A stretch of 64,000 nt of DNA, from assembly GCA_028698335.1 (NCBI GenBank), contig JAQVDP010000006.1, forward strand, positions 62,001-126,000, written 5' to 3'. Every line of letters starts with the position of its first letter. Positions within the stretch are counted from its first letter, which is position 1. The notes beneath the pieces are model-generated. The model ran no database searches, had not been told where the DNA came from, and was given only the letters and a program-made list of their open reading frames with translations. This DNA is from Nevskiales bacterium. Lineage in GTDB: Bacteria > Pseudomonadota > Gammaproteobacteria > Nevskiales > Nevskiaceae. Below are positions 1 to 8,638 of this stretch, piece by piece. A program made the translations under genes and the position numbers.

Positions 1-389
1 CCCGAGGCCATCAGCGGCAGGATGGTGCCGCGGTACGAGCCGTGGTCGGTGAACAGCGTGACGCGCGCGCCCTCGGCGAAGCGGCTGGACCAGGTGCCCA
101 GCGGCATCATGTGGATACGGCCGTTGTCCTTCAGTGAACGCACGGTGGCGCCGAGCGTGTCCAGATGCGCGACCGCGGCGCAGGCCGGGCGATCGGTTTC
201 GCCCTTGAGGGTGGCGCGGATCGCGCCACGGCGGGTGATCTCGTACGGCACGCCCAGTTCATCGAGCTTGCCGCAGGTGTAGTGGACCACTTCATCGGTC
301 AGCCCCACGGGGCTCGGAATCGCCAGCAGTTCCAACAGGGTCTGGCGCAGGTATTCGTTATCAATCGCCAGCTTCTGCGTATTCGGCAT
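1..389 (-). CDS. M42-family peptidase of the NAGGN osmoprotectant cluster (3' part outside window)
   Basis: The reading frame starts with MPNTQKLAIDNEYLRQ and runs off the left edge after about 129 residues, so only the N-terminal part is visible. It contains the metal-binding signature AHLDTLGA typical of M42/M20-type aminopeptidases. A peptidase of this M42 subfamily regularly accompanies the asnO and ngg genes of N-acetylglutaminylglutamine amide synthesis, which lie just upstream here in the same orientation. Its start overlaps the last 29 bases of ngg, suggesting translational coupling. Its role in the osmolyte system (turnover or processing) is not established from sequence. I judged the family from the motif plus the cluster context; the missing C-terminus means the remaining zinc ligands cannot be checked. 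Confidence 0.85.
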   Translation of the reverse strand, partial: MPNTQKLAIDNEYLRQTLLELLAIPSPVGLTDEVVHYTCGKLDELGVPYEITRRGAIRATLKGETDRPACAAVAHLDTLGATVRSLKDNGRIHMMPLGTWSSRFAEGARVTLFTDHGSYRGTILPLMAS

Positions 390-2163
390 GGAGTGATGTC
401 TCGCGGCTGATGCTGAACGGGAACAGCAGATCCAGAAAGCGTTCAGCAGTGGGTTGCGGTTCGTGATTGGCGAGGCCCGGGCGCTCGTTGGCCTCGACGA
501 TGACGTAGTCCGGGCGTGCCGGCGACGGTACCAGAAAGTCGAGGCCGGTGACCGGAATCTCCAGCGTCTTGGCCGCTTCGATCGCGGCCGCGCACAGGCG
601 CGGATGCAGGACGTGGGTCACGTCATGCAGCGTGCCGCCGGTATGGAGATTGGCTGTCTTGCGCACCGCCAGCTTGACGCCTTCGTCGAGCACTTCGTCG
701 ATGTCGTGGCCGGCCAGACGGATGCAGCGCTCGGTTTCGGCGTCCTGCGGAATCGTCGATTCGCCGCCGGTGGCGGCCGCGCGGCGGCGCGAGAGTTTCT
801 GGATCAGCTCGCGCACCGAGTGGCGGCCGTCGCCGGTCACCACCGGTGGCTTGCGCAGCGCACCGGCGACGACCTTGTAGCCGATGACGATGATGCGCAG
901 GTCCTGTCCGGGGCAGTAGCGTTCGATCAGGACGTTGTCGTCGACGCTGCGCGCATGCGTGATCGCAGTCCGCAGCTCGTCGGCGTTGCGGACGTCCACG
1001 CTGATGCCGTGGCCCTGCTCGCCGTTGGCGGGTTTGACGACGACGGCGCCGTGCCGCTTAAGGAAGGCGTTGTCCTCGTCCCGGTCGCCGGCCTGGCGCT
1101 GTTCGGGAACGCTGAGCCCGGCACCGCGCAGCAGGCGGGTGGTGATGCGCTTGTCCTGGCAGCGCGACATCGCGATCGCGCTGGTCAGCTCGCACAGCGA
1201 TTCGCGGCAGGTGACCGAACGGCCACCGTAGGTCAGGCGGAAGTAGCCGCCCTCGGCGTCGAGAATCTCGACCGCGATGCCACGACGGCGCGCCTCGTCG
1301 ACGATGATGCCGGCATAGATGTTGAGCTGATCGCCGACCGGCGCCGGCCCGGTGAACAGGCGTTCGTTGATCGCGTTCTTGCGCTTGATCGCGAACACCG
1401 GCACGCGCTCGAAGCCGAGCTTCTCGTACAGCGCGATGGCCTGTTCGTTGTCGTGCATCACCGACAGGTCCATGAACGCGCGTTCGCGCTGCTTGAATTC
1501 GGTGGCGAGTGCGCACACCAGCGCCTGGCCGATGCCGGGCAGGGTGGCGTCCGGGTCCACGGCCAGGCACCACAGGCTCGAACCGCGTTCCGGATCGCCG
1601 AAGGCGTGCACGTGGTCCACGCCGGTGACGGTGCCGACGATCGCGCCGGAGGTTTCGTCCTCGGCGACCAGATAGGTGATGTTCGGCGATTCGCGATGCG
1701 TCCACAGGAAGCCCGGATCGGCCGAGACCATGTGGCGCGCGAGGTAGATGCGGTTGATCGCCTCGGCGTCCTCGATCGTCTGCAGCCGGCGGATGCGATA
1801 GCCGGCGGCTGCCGCCTCCGGCGGATCGAAGCGGTCCAGCGCCAGGCGGAAGGTATGCGAGGGGTCGAGGAACAACTGCTGCGGGCACTGCGCCAGGATC
1901 ACGTGCGGATCGCGCACATAGATCGCGATGTTGCGGGCGCCGGAACGCTCCGACTGCACCGCCTCCGCGACTTTCTGCGGGTCGAGAAAGGTATGCGCGA
2001 GGATCAGCTTGCCCCAGCCGCATTCGAGTTCCACGTCCTGGCGATTGGGCTGTTGCCGCTCCTCGAACGCCGTCCGGTGGTGCGCCAGCGTCATCGGGCC
2101 ATCGACGGACGAAGGGTTCACCGACGCGATGCTGCGTGCGTCCCGGGTGTCTTTACGGGTCAT
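361..2163 (-). CDS. ngg: N-acetylglutaminylglutamine synthetase (GNAT plus ATP-grasp fusion)
   Basis: A 600-residue protein. Residues about 120-265 look like a GNAT acetyltransferase (AVDPDATLPGIGQAL resembles the acetyl-CoA loop, followed by ALYEKLGFERV). Residues about 340-590 look like an ATP-grasp ligase (VVVKPANGEQGHGISV, then DFLVP and VIVEANERPGL). This two-domain order is that of Ngg, which acetylates glutamine and joins it to a second glutamine to make the osmolyte dipeptide. The start is supported by an AGGAGG ribosome site five bases upstream, which overlaps the stop codon of asnO. The gene lies between asnO and the M42 peptidase in one operon. Known from the family: the pathway product is NAGGN, made under osmotic stress. 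Cytoplasmic. Confidence 0.93.
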   Translation of the reverse strand: MTRKDTRDARSIASVNPSSVDGPMTLAHHRTAFEERQQPNRQDVELECGWGKLILAHTFLDPQKVAEAVQSERSGARNIAIYVRDPHVILAQCPQQLFLDPSHTFRLALDRFDPPEAAAAGYRIRRLQTIEDAEAINRIYLARHMVSADPGFLWTHRESPNITYLVAEDETSGAIVGTVTGVDHVHAFGDPERGSSLWCLAVDPDATLPGIGQALVCALATEFKQRERAFMDLSVMHDNEQAIALYEKLGFERVPVFAIKRKNAINERLFTGPAPVGDQLNIYAGIIVDEARRRGIAVEILDAEGGYFRLTYGGRSVTCRESLCELTSAIAMSRCQDKRITTRLLRGAGLSVPEQRQAGDRDEDNAFLKRHGAVVVKPANGEQGHGISVDVRNADELRTAITHARSVDDNVLIERYCPGQDLRIIVIGYKVVAGALRKPPVVTGDGRHSVRELIQKLSRRRAAATGGESTIPQDAETERCIRLAGHDIDEVLDEGVKLAVRKTANLHTGGTLHDVTHVLHPRLCAAAIEAAKTLEIPVTGLDFLVPSPARPDYVIVEANERPGLANHEPQPTAERFLDLLFPFSISRETSLHAEYAEAGD

Positions 2164-2172
2164 GGCAACCTC

Positions 2173-3957
2173 CTAGCTCAGGTGCGCCTGCAGCCAGCCT
2201 TCCAGTGCCGCCAGCTGCCACAGCTTCGAGCCGCGCAGCGGGGTGATGTGCGCGTCGGGTGCGGCGTACAGCGTCTCGAGATACTCGCGCCGGAACAGAC
2301 TGCGTTCGCGCGCGGCCGGTGCTTCGAGCAGGCCGCGGGCGTATTCGAGGAAATCGCCCTGCAGATACTTCAGCGCAGGGACCGGGAAATAGCCCTTGGG
2401 ACGATCGATGACCGCGGCCGGAATCACGAGGCGCGCCGCTTCCTTGAGCACGTACTTGCCGCCGAACTCCGGGTGATGCGGGGCCACCTTGTGTTCGCCC
2501 GGCATGCGGGCGGCCAGTTCGACCAGTTCGTGGTCGAGGAACGGCACGCGTGCCTCGAGTCCCCAGGCCATCGTCATGTTGTCGACGCGCTTGACCGGAT
2601 CGTCGACCAGCATGATGTTGGTATCCAGGCGCAGCGCCTTGTCGATCGGCTCCGGCGCCCCGGCCTCATCGAAGTGGGCGCGCAGGAACTCGCGCGCATG
2701 GTCGCCGCCGACGAAGCGCGGATCGACCACCTGCGTGAACTCGTCGTGGCTGCGGTCGCAGAACGCCTGCGCGTAGGTCGTCAGCGCGTCCTGGGTCTGC
2801 ATCATCGGCGGATACCAGTGGTAGCCGCCGAAGACCTCGTCGGCGCCCTGGCCCGACTGCACGACCTTGCTGTGCTTCGACACCGCTTCCGACAGCAGAT
2901 AGAACGCCACGCAATCGTGCGAGACCATCGGCTCGCTCATCGCGGCGATCGCTTCGGGCAGGCGCGGCAGCAGCGTGCGGCTGTCGATGAAGATCTGCTC
3001 GTGATCGGTCCGGAAGTGCGCGGCGACGATGTCCGAGTACTTGAACTCGTTGCCTTCTTCCTTGCCGACGTCCTCGAAGCCGATCGAATAGGTTTTCAGA
3101 TTCGACCCGGCCTCCGCCATCAGGCCGACGATCAGGCTCGAGTCGACACCGCCGGACAGCAGTGCGCCGACCGGTTCGTCGGACACCAGGCGGCGCTTGA
3201 CCGCGAGCCGCAGGGCCGCGAGCGTCTGGTCGCGCCAGTCCTCGAAGGTCCGCGTCCGATCGGCCTGATCGCGCTCGAAGGACGGCGTCCAGTAGCGTTC
3301 CTCGCGGGTCTGTCCGTCGGCTTCGACGAACATCAGCGTCGCCGGCGCCAGCTTGCGCACGCCCTTGAGGATCGTGAACGGTGCCGGCACGACGGCGTGG
3401 AAGTGCAGGTAGTGGTGCAGCGCGACCGGATCGATGTCGGTGTCGACGTCGCCGCCCTTGAGCAGGGCTGGCAGCGTCGAGGCGAAGCGCAGGCGGGCGC
3501 CGCTGCGCGACCAGTACAGCGGTTTGATGCCGAGCCGGTCGCGGCCCAGCAGCATGCGGCCGGAGTCGCGTTCCCAGATGGCGAACGCGAACATGCCGTG
3601 CAGGTGCTGGACGAAATCGGGTCCCCAGCAGTGGTAGGCCTTGAGCAGGACTTCGGTGTCGCCCTCGGACCAGAAGCGGTAACCGCGTTCGCGCAATTCG
3701 GCACGCAGCTCGGGGTGGTTGTAGACGGCGCCGTTGAAGACGATGCCGAGACCGAGTTCGTTGTCGATCATCGGCTGCTGGGCATGCTCGCTCAGATCCA
3801 TGATCTTGAGCCGGCGCTGGCCGACCGCGAGCGGACCGATCTGGAAGAGCCCGGCGCCGTCGGGTCCACGACGCGCCTGGGCATCGGTCATACGCGCTAC
3901 CGCACTGGTATCGGCGAGCCTTCCATCAAATCGGCGCTCGCCGGCAAAGCCACACAT
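2173..3957 (-). CDS. asnO: N-acetylglutaminylglutamine amidotransferase (asparagine synthase-like)
   Basis: A 594-residue class II glutamine amidotransferase/asparagine synthase fold. It begins MCGFAGE, so Cys2 becomes the N-terminal nucleophile after Met removal. RGPDGAG and FNGAVYNHPELR are glutaminase-domain motifs, and SGGVDSS (about 268-274) is the ATP-pyrophosphatase loop. In the NAGGN cluster this enzyme amidates the acetylated dipeptide, the last step to the neutral osmolyte. A strong SD (AAGGAGG) precedes the ATG. The first 61 bases overlap the 3' end of the upstream MarR gene, and ngg follows nine bases later. Asparagine synthase AsnB is the main alternative, but the neighbouring ngg and M42 peptidase make AsnO the better call. 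Confidence 0.93.
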   Translation of the reverse strand: MCGFAGERRFDGRLADTSAVARMTDAQARRGPDGAGLFQIGPLAVGQRRLKIMDLSEHAQQPMIDNELGLGIVFNGAVYNHPELRAELRERGYRFWSEGDTEVLLKAYHCWGPDFVQHLHGMFAFAIWERDSGRMLLGRDRLGIKPLYWSRSGARLRFASTLPALLKGGDVDTDIDPVALHHYLHFHAVVPAPFTILKGVRKLAPATLMFVEADGQTREERYWTPSFERDQADRTRTFEDWRDQTLAALRLAVKRRLVSDEPVGALLSGGVDSSLIVGLMAEAGSNLKTYSIGFEDVGKEEGNEFKYSDIVAAHFRTDHEQIFIDSRTLLPRLPEAIAAMSEPMVSHDCVAFYLLSEAVSKHSKVVQSGQGADEVFGGYHWYPPMMQTQDALTTYAQAFCDRSHDEFTQVVDPRFVGGDHAREFLRAHFDEAGAPEPIDKALRLDTNIMLVDDPVKRVDNMTMAWGLEARVPFLDHELVELAARMPGEHKVAPHHPEFGGKYVLKEAARLVIPAAVIDRPKGYFPVPALKYLQGDFLEYARGLLEAPAARERSLFRREYLETLYAAPDAHITPLRGSKLWQLAALEGWLQAHLS

Positions 3958-4439
3958 TGGACCTCCTTACGGTCTTTGGATTCCTTTGATGTCGTTGGCG
4001 CCGCGGGTTCCCCGACCCGCATCAACGCCGCGATCTGTTCCAGGGTCTGAAGCAGCAAATCCCGTTCCGTCTCCGCGAGAGCGTCGAAGCGCCGCAGGAA
4101 ATCGGCGTGCATCAGGGGCGGGGCGCTGTCGAGTTTGGTGTGTCCGAGTGGCGTCAACGTGACGAGCACGCGGCGACGATCGTCCGCTGCGCGTCCCCGA
4201 TGGATCAGGCCCCGGTCCTCGAGGCGGTCGAGAATCGAGGTCACCGTGCCCTGGGTGAGGCTGACCTGCTGGGCGAGTCGCCCGGCGGTCAGTGGCGCCG
4301 ATTCCCTGCGCAGTGCCTCGAGCAACAGCAACTGCGGCAGCGTCAGGCCGGCGCTGTGCTCGATGAACTTGGAATGCGAGTCCAGCGACTGGCTGATGCG
4401 CCGCAGGGCGCCGATTAACTGCAGGGTCTGCGCGGACAT
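3897..4439 (-). CDS. MarR-family transcriptional regulator of the NAGGN cluster
   Basis: 180 residues. Residues about 30-110 form a MarR winged helix (LPQLLLLEALR, then AGRLAQQVSLTQGTVTSILDRLEDRGLI, then the wing ADDRRRVLVTLTPLG). A MarR gene at the head of the asnO-ngg-M42 cluster is also seen in pseudomonads, so a role in controlling osmolyte synthesis is plausible though not proven. The last 20 or so codons run into asnO (61 bp overlap) in another frame and look non-conserved. A palindrome just upstream (4449-4460) could be its operator. Confidence 0.85.
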   Translation of the reverse strand: MSAQTLQLIGALRRISQSLDSHSKFIEHSAGLTLPQLLLLEALRRESAPLTAGRLAQQVSLTQGTVTSILDRLEDRGLIHRGRAADDRRRVLVTLTPLGHTKLDSAPPLMHADFLRRFDALAETERDLLLQTLEQIAALMRVGEPAAPTTSKESKDRKEVQCVALPASADLMEGSPIPVR

Positions 4440-4448
4440 GGGATTTAC

Positions 4449-4460
4449 TTTGATGTCAAA
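4449..4460. promoter_or_regulatory. Candidate MarR operator
   Basis: The 12-mer TTTGATGTCAAA has perfect 5-bp arms (TTTGA/TCAAA) around a 2-bp centre and ends nine bases upstream of the MarR start codon. MarR dimers often bind such short inverted repeats in their own promoters, so autoregulation is a reasonable inference. A second small dyad (ACATTATGT, 4461-4469) directly adjoins it. Confidence 0.4.
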
Positions 4461-4646
4461 ACATTATGTGCCGATGCGGCACGATGACGCAAGCTGAGCA
4501 CGCCTGCGCGTGGCCTGTCGAGCCGCTCAGCCCCGGTGTGAAAATCGCTGGCCGGGAGGCCTGGAGCGCCCCTTTGCGATGGCGGATGTGACCCCCGTCA
4601 AGAATCCGAAATCGGCCTATGGCAGATTCGAAACGGTTGGGGTAGC

Positions 4647-4673
4647 GTGTCTGCACCGTTCAGGTGCGCACAC
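4647..4673 (+). other. Imperfect hairpin upstream of the DUF3015 gene
   Basis: GTGTCTGCACC and GGTGCGCACAC can pair over eleven positions with one mismatch around a five-base loop. It lies about 50 bases before the start codon in a 281-bp intergenic stretch that shows no other gene. It may be a 5' leader structure or part of a promoter; nothing more can be supported. Confidence 0.2.
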
Positions 4674-4720
4674 GAACGGTGAACTTCACTCACCAAGTCG
4701 AAATAAACAGGGGTATGCCC

Positions 4721-5203
4721 ATGAAGAAAGCAGTGTTGGCAGCAGCGCTGGTCACGATGATGCCGGTCGGCGCGGCTCTGGCGGACAACGATATCGGTTG
4801 CGGTCTCGGCACTCAGCTGATGAAGGGACAGGAGGGCGTGTTGTTCAAGGTGCTCGGTGCGACCACCAACGGCACCTTCGGCAACCAGACCTTCGGCATC
4901 ACCAGCGGCACGCTGGGCTGCTCCAGCAATGGCGTGATCACGGCCGAAGCGCGCCGCTCGATGTTCGCCAGTGCCAACCTCGACCAGCTCGCGGCCGAAG
5001 TGGCTGCCGGCGAAGGCGAGACGCTGGAGACGCTGGCGTCGCTGTATCAGATCGAGGACGCGGATCGTGATGCGTTCTACGCCCTGACCCAGCGCCAGTA
5101 CGACAACCTGTTCAGCAGCGCCGACGTCACCACCGGTGATGTGCTCAGCGCGCTGGACGCGGCGATGGCCGAGGACGCGCGTCTGTCGCATTACGTTGCC
5201 TAA
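4721..5203 (+). CDS. DUF3015 family exported protein
   Basis: 160 residues from the ATG at 4721 (an in-frame ATG at 4715 is possible). MKKAVLAAALVTMMPVGAALA is a clear signal peptide ending in an AxA-type site, so the mature protein starts near DNDIGCGLG and is probably periplasmic. Two cysteines (IGCGLG and LGCSSNG) could form a disulfide. The family has no known function. I chose the start because AGGGG lies just upstream and upstream codons read through non-conserved sequence. A DUF4105 gene follows directly, its likely start overlapping this stop codon, with a terminator hairpin just after this gene. Confidence 0.88.
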   Translation: MKKAVLAAALVTMMPVGAALADNDIGCGLGTQLMKGQEGVLFKVLGATTNGTFGNQTFGITSGTLGCSSNGVITAEARRSMFASANLDQLAAEVAAGEGETLETLASLYQIEDADRDAFYALTQRQYDNLFSSADVTTGDVLSALDAAMAEDARLSHYVA

Positions 5204-7109
5204 GCAGCGACGTCATCACGGAGCGGCCCCATTGCTTGGGGCCGCTCTCTTTTTGTGCGGTGGATCGGCCATCGCCGCGGCGGACGCTGCCCCGGCACTG
5301 CAGCAACTGCAGCAGCAGGCCCGCCAGCAGCGCCTCGCCGAGCAGCCGTACTGGCACACCCTGCTGCATTACGAGCAGGGCCTGACCGGCGCCGTCAGCA
5401 GTACCGTCGACAGCGACTGGTTCTTTCTCGCGCCGCAGGGCCACGAGGATCCGGCGGCCGAACTCGACGCGACCCTCGCCGCGTTCTTCGATCCGCAGCC
5501 GCGCGAGCCCCGCCGCGAACCCGCGCAGTGCATTTTCGGCGCACGCTACGCGTGGCTGTCGCAGCAGCTCGACTTCGAAGCCGCGCAGCTGCCGCAGCTG
5601 GACTGCGCCGAACGCGACGAATGGATGGGGGCGCTGGCGCCGGACCGGGTCTGGGTAGTGTTCCCGTCGGCGTACATGAACAGCCCGTCGTCGATGTTCG
5701 GGCATACCTTGCTGCGGCTGGACGGCCGCGAAGTGCGCGACGGCACGCCGCTGCTCGCCTACGCCGTCAACTTCGCCGCCAACACCACGGAGACCAACGG
5801 CCTGGTGTTCGCGGTCAGGGGGCTCACCGGCGGTTACTACGGGCAGTTCAGCGTCCTGCCGTATTACGAGAAGGTCAAGGAATACGCGCGCCTGGAGAGC
5901 CGCGATCTCTGGGAGTACCCGCTCGATCTGACCCCCGGGCAGATCCGCCTGCTGCTGCTGCACCTGTGGGAGCTGCGCGGCGCCGAGTTCACCTACTACT
6001 TCTTCACCAAGAACTGCTCGTATCAGCTGTTGACGCTGCTGCAGGCGGCGCGCCCCGATCTGCAGTGGGGCGACCAGTACCGCTGGCGCGCGATCCCGAT
6101 CGACACCCTGCGCAGCATCGCGCCGCTGTCCGGCGATGCGCAGTACCGGCCGGCACTGGCGACGCAGCTTGTGGCGCAGGCGCGGCAGCTCGGATCGGAC
6201 GAACTGGATCTGGCGCTGGATCTGGCCCGCGGCGAGCGCGCCGCCAACGATCCGCTGCTGCTCGAACTCGATGCGCAAGCGCGTGCGCGCGTGCTCAGCC
6301 TGGCCAACGACGCGCTGTACTTCCGCTTCCTGAGCGGCGCGCTGTCACGCGACGAGTCGATGCCGCGCTCAAGGGCCCTGCTCGGCGCGCGTGCCGCGAC
6401 CGGTGAGCGCAGCGACTTCGATGCGCCGCCGCAGCCGGCGCTCAGTCCGGTCGAAGGCCATGCCACGCGTCGGTTCGCGTTCGAGACCCACGTCGAAGAC
6501 GGCGACGCATCCATGATGGTGCGGCTGCGCCCCGCCTATCACGACCTGCTCGACGATCCGCGCGGCTATACCGACGGCCAGCAGATCAACTTCCTCGATC
6601 TCGCGGTCGGCGCCGATCTGGACCCTGCGCGCTGGCGCTGGTCGACGAGCCTGATCGACATCGTCTCGGTCGCGCCGCGCAGCGAGCTGTTCCGCCCGAT
6701 CTCCTGGCGCGTCCGGCTGGCCGGCGAACGTGCGGACTACGGTCGCGGTCTCGGCAGCGGCATCCTCGAAGGCGGCCCCGGCCTGGCCTACGGAGACTTC
6801 GGCGGCATCGTCGGCTACGGCTTCCTGTTCGCGCGCTTCGAGGCCAACAAGGATCTTGACCGCGGCCAGAGCCTCGGCGTCGGGCCGATGCTCGGCCTGC
6901 TGGCAAGGCCGCTGGACGGCTGGCAGCTGCAGTTCGAGGCGGCGACGCTGCCGACCGTCGGCGGGCAGACGCTGGATCGCGGCTGGGTCCGCCTCGGCCA
7001 GCAGTGGCAGTTGAGCCGCAATCTGGCGCTGCGTCTCGAACTCGGTACCCGCTGGCTCGACGGCGAGCGCAGCGAAGAGGGCGCGCTGGGACTGCAGATC
7101 TACTACTAG
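5196..7109 (+). CDS. DUF4105 (Lnb N-terminal periplasmic domain) exported protein
   Basis: About 637 residues. The N-terminal half contains the DUF4105 core, with FPSAYMNSPSSMFGHTLL (His near 170) and FTKNCSYQLL (Cys near 274), the His and Cys expected of a permuted NlpC/LRAT-like thiol enzyme. The C-terminal part (about 430-637) is rich in alternating, aromatic-ended strands and could be a beta-barrel-like domain. The start is uncertain. TTG at 5196 gives a good signal peptide (MPKQRRHHGAAPLLGAALFL...) and overlaps the DUF3015 stop by eight bases. GTG 5136/ATG 5139 and TTG 5232 (GGAG eight bases upstream) are alternatives. Some DUF4105 relatives are lipoprotein acyltransferases (Lnb); that function is not shown here. 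Confidence 0.85.
   Translation: MPKQRRHHGAAPLLGAALFLCGGSAIAAADAAPALQQLQQQARQQRLAEQPYWHTLLHYEQGLTGAVSSTVDSDWFFLAPQGHEDPAAELDATLAAFFDPQPREPRREPAQCIFGARYAWLSQQLDFEAAQLPQLDCAERDEWMGALAPDRVWVVFPSAYMNSPSSMFGHTLLRLDGREVRDGTPLLAYAVNFAANTTETNGLVFAVRGLTGGYYGQFSVLPYYEKVKEYARLESRDLWEYPLDLTPGQIRLLLLHLWELRGAEFTYYFFTKNCSYQLLTLLQAARPDLQWGDQYRWRAIPIDTLRSIAPLSGDAQYRPALATQLVAQARQLGSDELDLALDLARGERAANDPLLLELDAQARARVLSLANDALYFRFLSGALSRDESMPRSRALLGARAATGERSDFDAPPQPALSPVEGHATRRFAFETHVEDGDASMMVRLRPAYHDLLDDPRGYTDGQQINFLDLAVGADLDPARWRWSTSLIDIVSVAPRSELFRPISWRVRLAGERADYGRGLGSGILEGGPGLAYGDFGGIVGYGFLFARFEANKDLDRGQSLGVGPMLGLLARPLDGWQLQFEAATLPTVGGQTLDRGWVRLGQQWQLSRNLALRLELGTRWLDGERSEEGALGLQIYY
5221..5255 (+). terminator. Intrinsic terminator between the DUF3015 and DUF4105 genes
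   Basis: A perfect 10-bp stem, GAGCGGCCCC/GGGGCCGCTC, with a seven-base loop (ATTGCTT), is followed directly by TCTTTTTG. This is a textbook Rho-independent terminator 17 bases after the DUF3015 stop. It also lies inside the segment that encodes the DUF4105 signal peptide, so downstream expression probably depends on read-through or translation across it. Confidence 0.85.
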
Positions 7110-7161
7110 TCTGGCCGGTCGTCACGCCGAGGACCCCGCCGCAAGGCCGCGAGGCTAAAGA

Positions 7162-7185
7162 AAAGGCCGCCCGAAGGCGGCCTTT
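7162..7185 (-). terminator. Terminator after pntB (convergent with the DUF4105 gene)
   Basis: Ten-base arms AAAGGCCGCC/GGCGGCCTTT enclose a CGAA loop (UUCG on the minus strand). On the minus strand the stem is followed by TTTTCTTTAG, so it ends pntAA-pntAB-pntB transcription. It may also slow transcription arriving from the DUF4105 gene on the other strand. Confidence 0.85.
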
Positions 7186-7206
7186 GGTGAAGCTTCGCAT
7201 CGATCC

Positions 7207-8628
7207 TCAGTGGCCGCCGCCCTCAAGCGACTTGACCGCCTGGATCATCGCCACCATGACCTTCTGTGCGTCGCCGTAGACCATGTTGGTGTTGTCGCGG
7301 AAGAACAGCTCGTTCTCGACGCCGGAGTAGCCCTTGCCCTGGCCGCGCTTGACCACGTAGACCTGCTTGGCCTGGTCGACGTTGAGGATCGGCATGCCGT
7401 AGATCGGCGAGGACTTGTTGGTGCGCGCCGCGGGGTTCACGGTGTCGTTGGCGCCGATGACGATGGCGACGTCGGCCTCCTTGAACTCGTTGTTGATGTC
7501 TTCCATGTCGAAGATGATGTCGTACGGCACGCCGGCCTCGGCGAGCAGCACGTTCATGTGGCCGGGCATGCGGCCCGCGACCGGGTGGATCGCGAACTTG
7601 ACCTCGACGTCGGCCTCCTCGAGCAGCTTCACGAACTCGTAGAGCTTGTGCTGCGCCTGGGCGACCGCCAGGCCGTAGCCCGGGGCGATGATGACCTTCG
7701 ACGCGTAGCGCATGTTGATCGCGGCGTCGCCGGCATCGACCGGCTTCATGCTGCCTTCGATCTCGGCGTCGCCGTCGTCACCGGCGGCGCCGAAGTTCGA
7801 GAACAGCACGTTCTTGACCGAGCGGTTCATCGCCTTGGCCATCAGCAGCGTCAGCAGGGTGCCGGCCGAGCCGACGACCATGCCGGCGATCATCAGCGCC
7901 GGGTTGTTCAGCACGTAGCCTTCGAAGCCGACCGCCAGGCCGGTGAACGCGTTGTAGAGCGAGATCACCACGGGCATGTCGGCGCCGCCGATCGGCATCG
8001 TCATCATCACGCCGTAGACCAGCGCGAGGATGAAGAACACAGCGATGACGGCCATCGTGACGTCACCGTGCTTGGCGACCATCAGCGCGCCGAGGCCGAC
8101 CGTGACCAGCAGCAGCAGGCCGTTGATCGCCTGCAGGCCGGAGATGCGCAGGGTCTTGTTGATGCGGCCGTCGAGCTTGGCCCAGGCGATCAGCGAGCCG
8201 GACAGCGACACCGAACCGATCAGGCCGCCGAGCACCGCCAGGGTCAGGCCGATGCTGCCGTGGGTCTTGTGGCCGAACAGCTCGATCGCGGCGATCGCGC
8301 CGGCGGCGCCGCCGCCCATGCCGTTGTAGAGCGCGACCATCTGCGGCATCGCGGTCATTTCGACCTTCTTGCCGCTCCACCAGGCCCAGCCGAGGCCGAG
8401 CACCAGCGCGATCGCGGCCAGCACCATGTTGGTGGTCAGGTGCGGGCGCGCCGCCTCGCTGACGTCCAGCGTGTAGAGGAAGCTGGCGAGGACGGCGACG
8501 ACCATGCCCCAGCCGGCGACGACGATGCCCGAGCGTGCCGTCACCGGGGACGACATGCGCTTCAGGCCGTAGATGAAGAGGAACGCGGCCGCGAAGTACG
8601 CCGCGTCGATGATCAATGCTGCACTCAT
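7207..8628 (-). CDS. pntB: NAD(P) transhydrogenase subunit beta
   Basis: 473 residues. The first about 270 are a series of hydrophobic membrane helices (domain II). The remaining about 180 residues form the NADP-binding domain III, with VIIAPGYGLAVAQAQHKL and IVIGANDTVNPAA as recognisable nucleotide-binding motifs. The enzyme couples inward proton flow to hydride transfer from NADH to NADP, supplying NADPH. It is the last gene of a three-gene operon (pntAA, pntAB, pntB) with 10-15-bp gaps, in the split-alpha arrangement known from Rhodospirillum and many proteobacteria. Length is normal and nothing appears missing. Confidence 0.97.
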   Translation of the reverse strand: MSAALIIDAAYFAAAFLFIYGLKRMSSPVTARSGIVVAGWGMVVAVLASFLYTLDVSEAARPHLTTNMVLAAIALVLGLGWAWWSGKKVEMTAMPQMVALYNGMGGGAAGAIAAIELFGHKTHGSIGLTLAVLGGLIGSVSLSGSLIAWAKLDGRINKTLRISGLQAINGLLLLVTVGLGALMVAKHGDVTMAVIAVFFILALVYGVMMTMPIGGADMPVVISLYNAFTGLAVGFEGYVLNNPALMIAGMVVGSAGTLLTLLMAKAMNRSVKNVLFSNFGAAGDDGDAEIEGSMKPVDAGDAAINMRYASKVIIAPGYGLAVAQAQHKLYEFVKLLEEADVEVKFAIHPVAGRMPGHMNVLLAEAGVPYDIIFDMEDINNEFKEADVAIVIGANDTVNPAARTNKSSPIYGMPILNVDQAKQVYVVKRGQGKGYSGVENELFFRDNTNMVYGDAQKVMVAMIQAVKSLEGGGH

Positions 8629-8638
8629 GATGGTCTCC

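Noticed and set aside
454-4050. A 1198-codon plus-strand open frame opposite the osmolyte genes
   Set aside because: It is antisense to asnO and ngg, has Arg/Ala/Gly-rich non-family sequence, and results from high GC in the third codon position.
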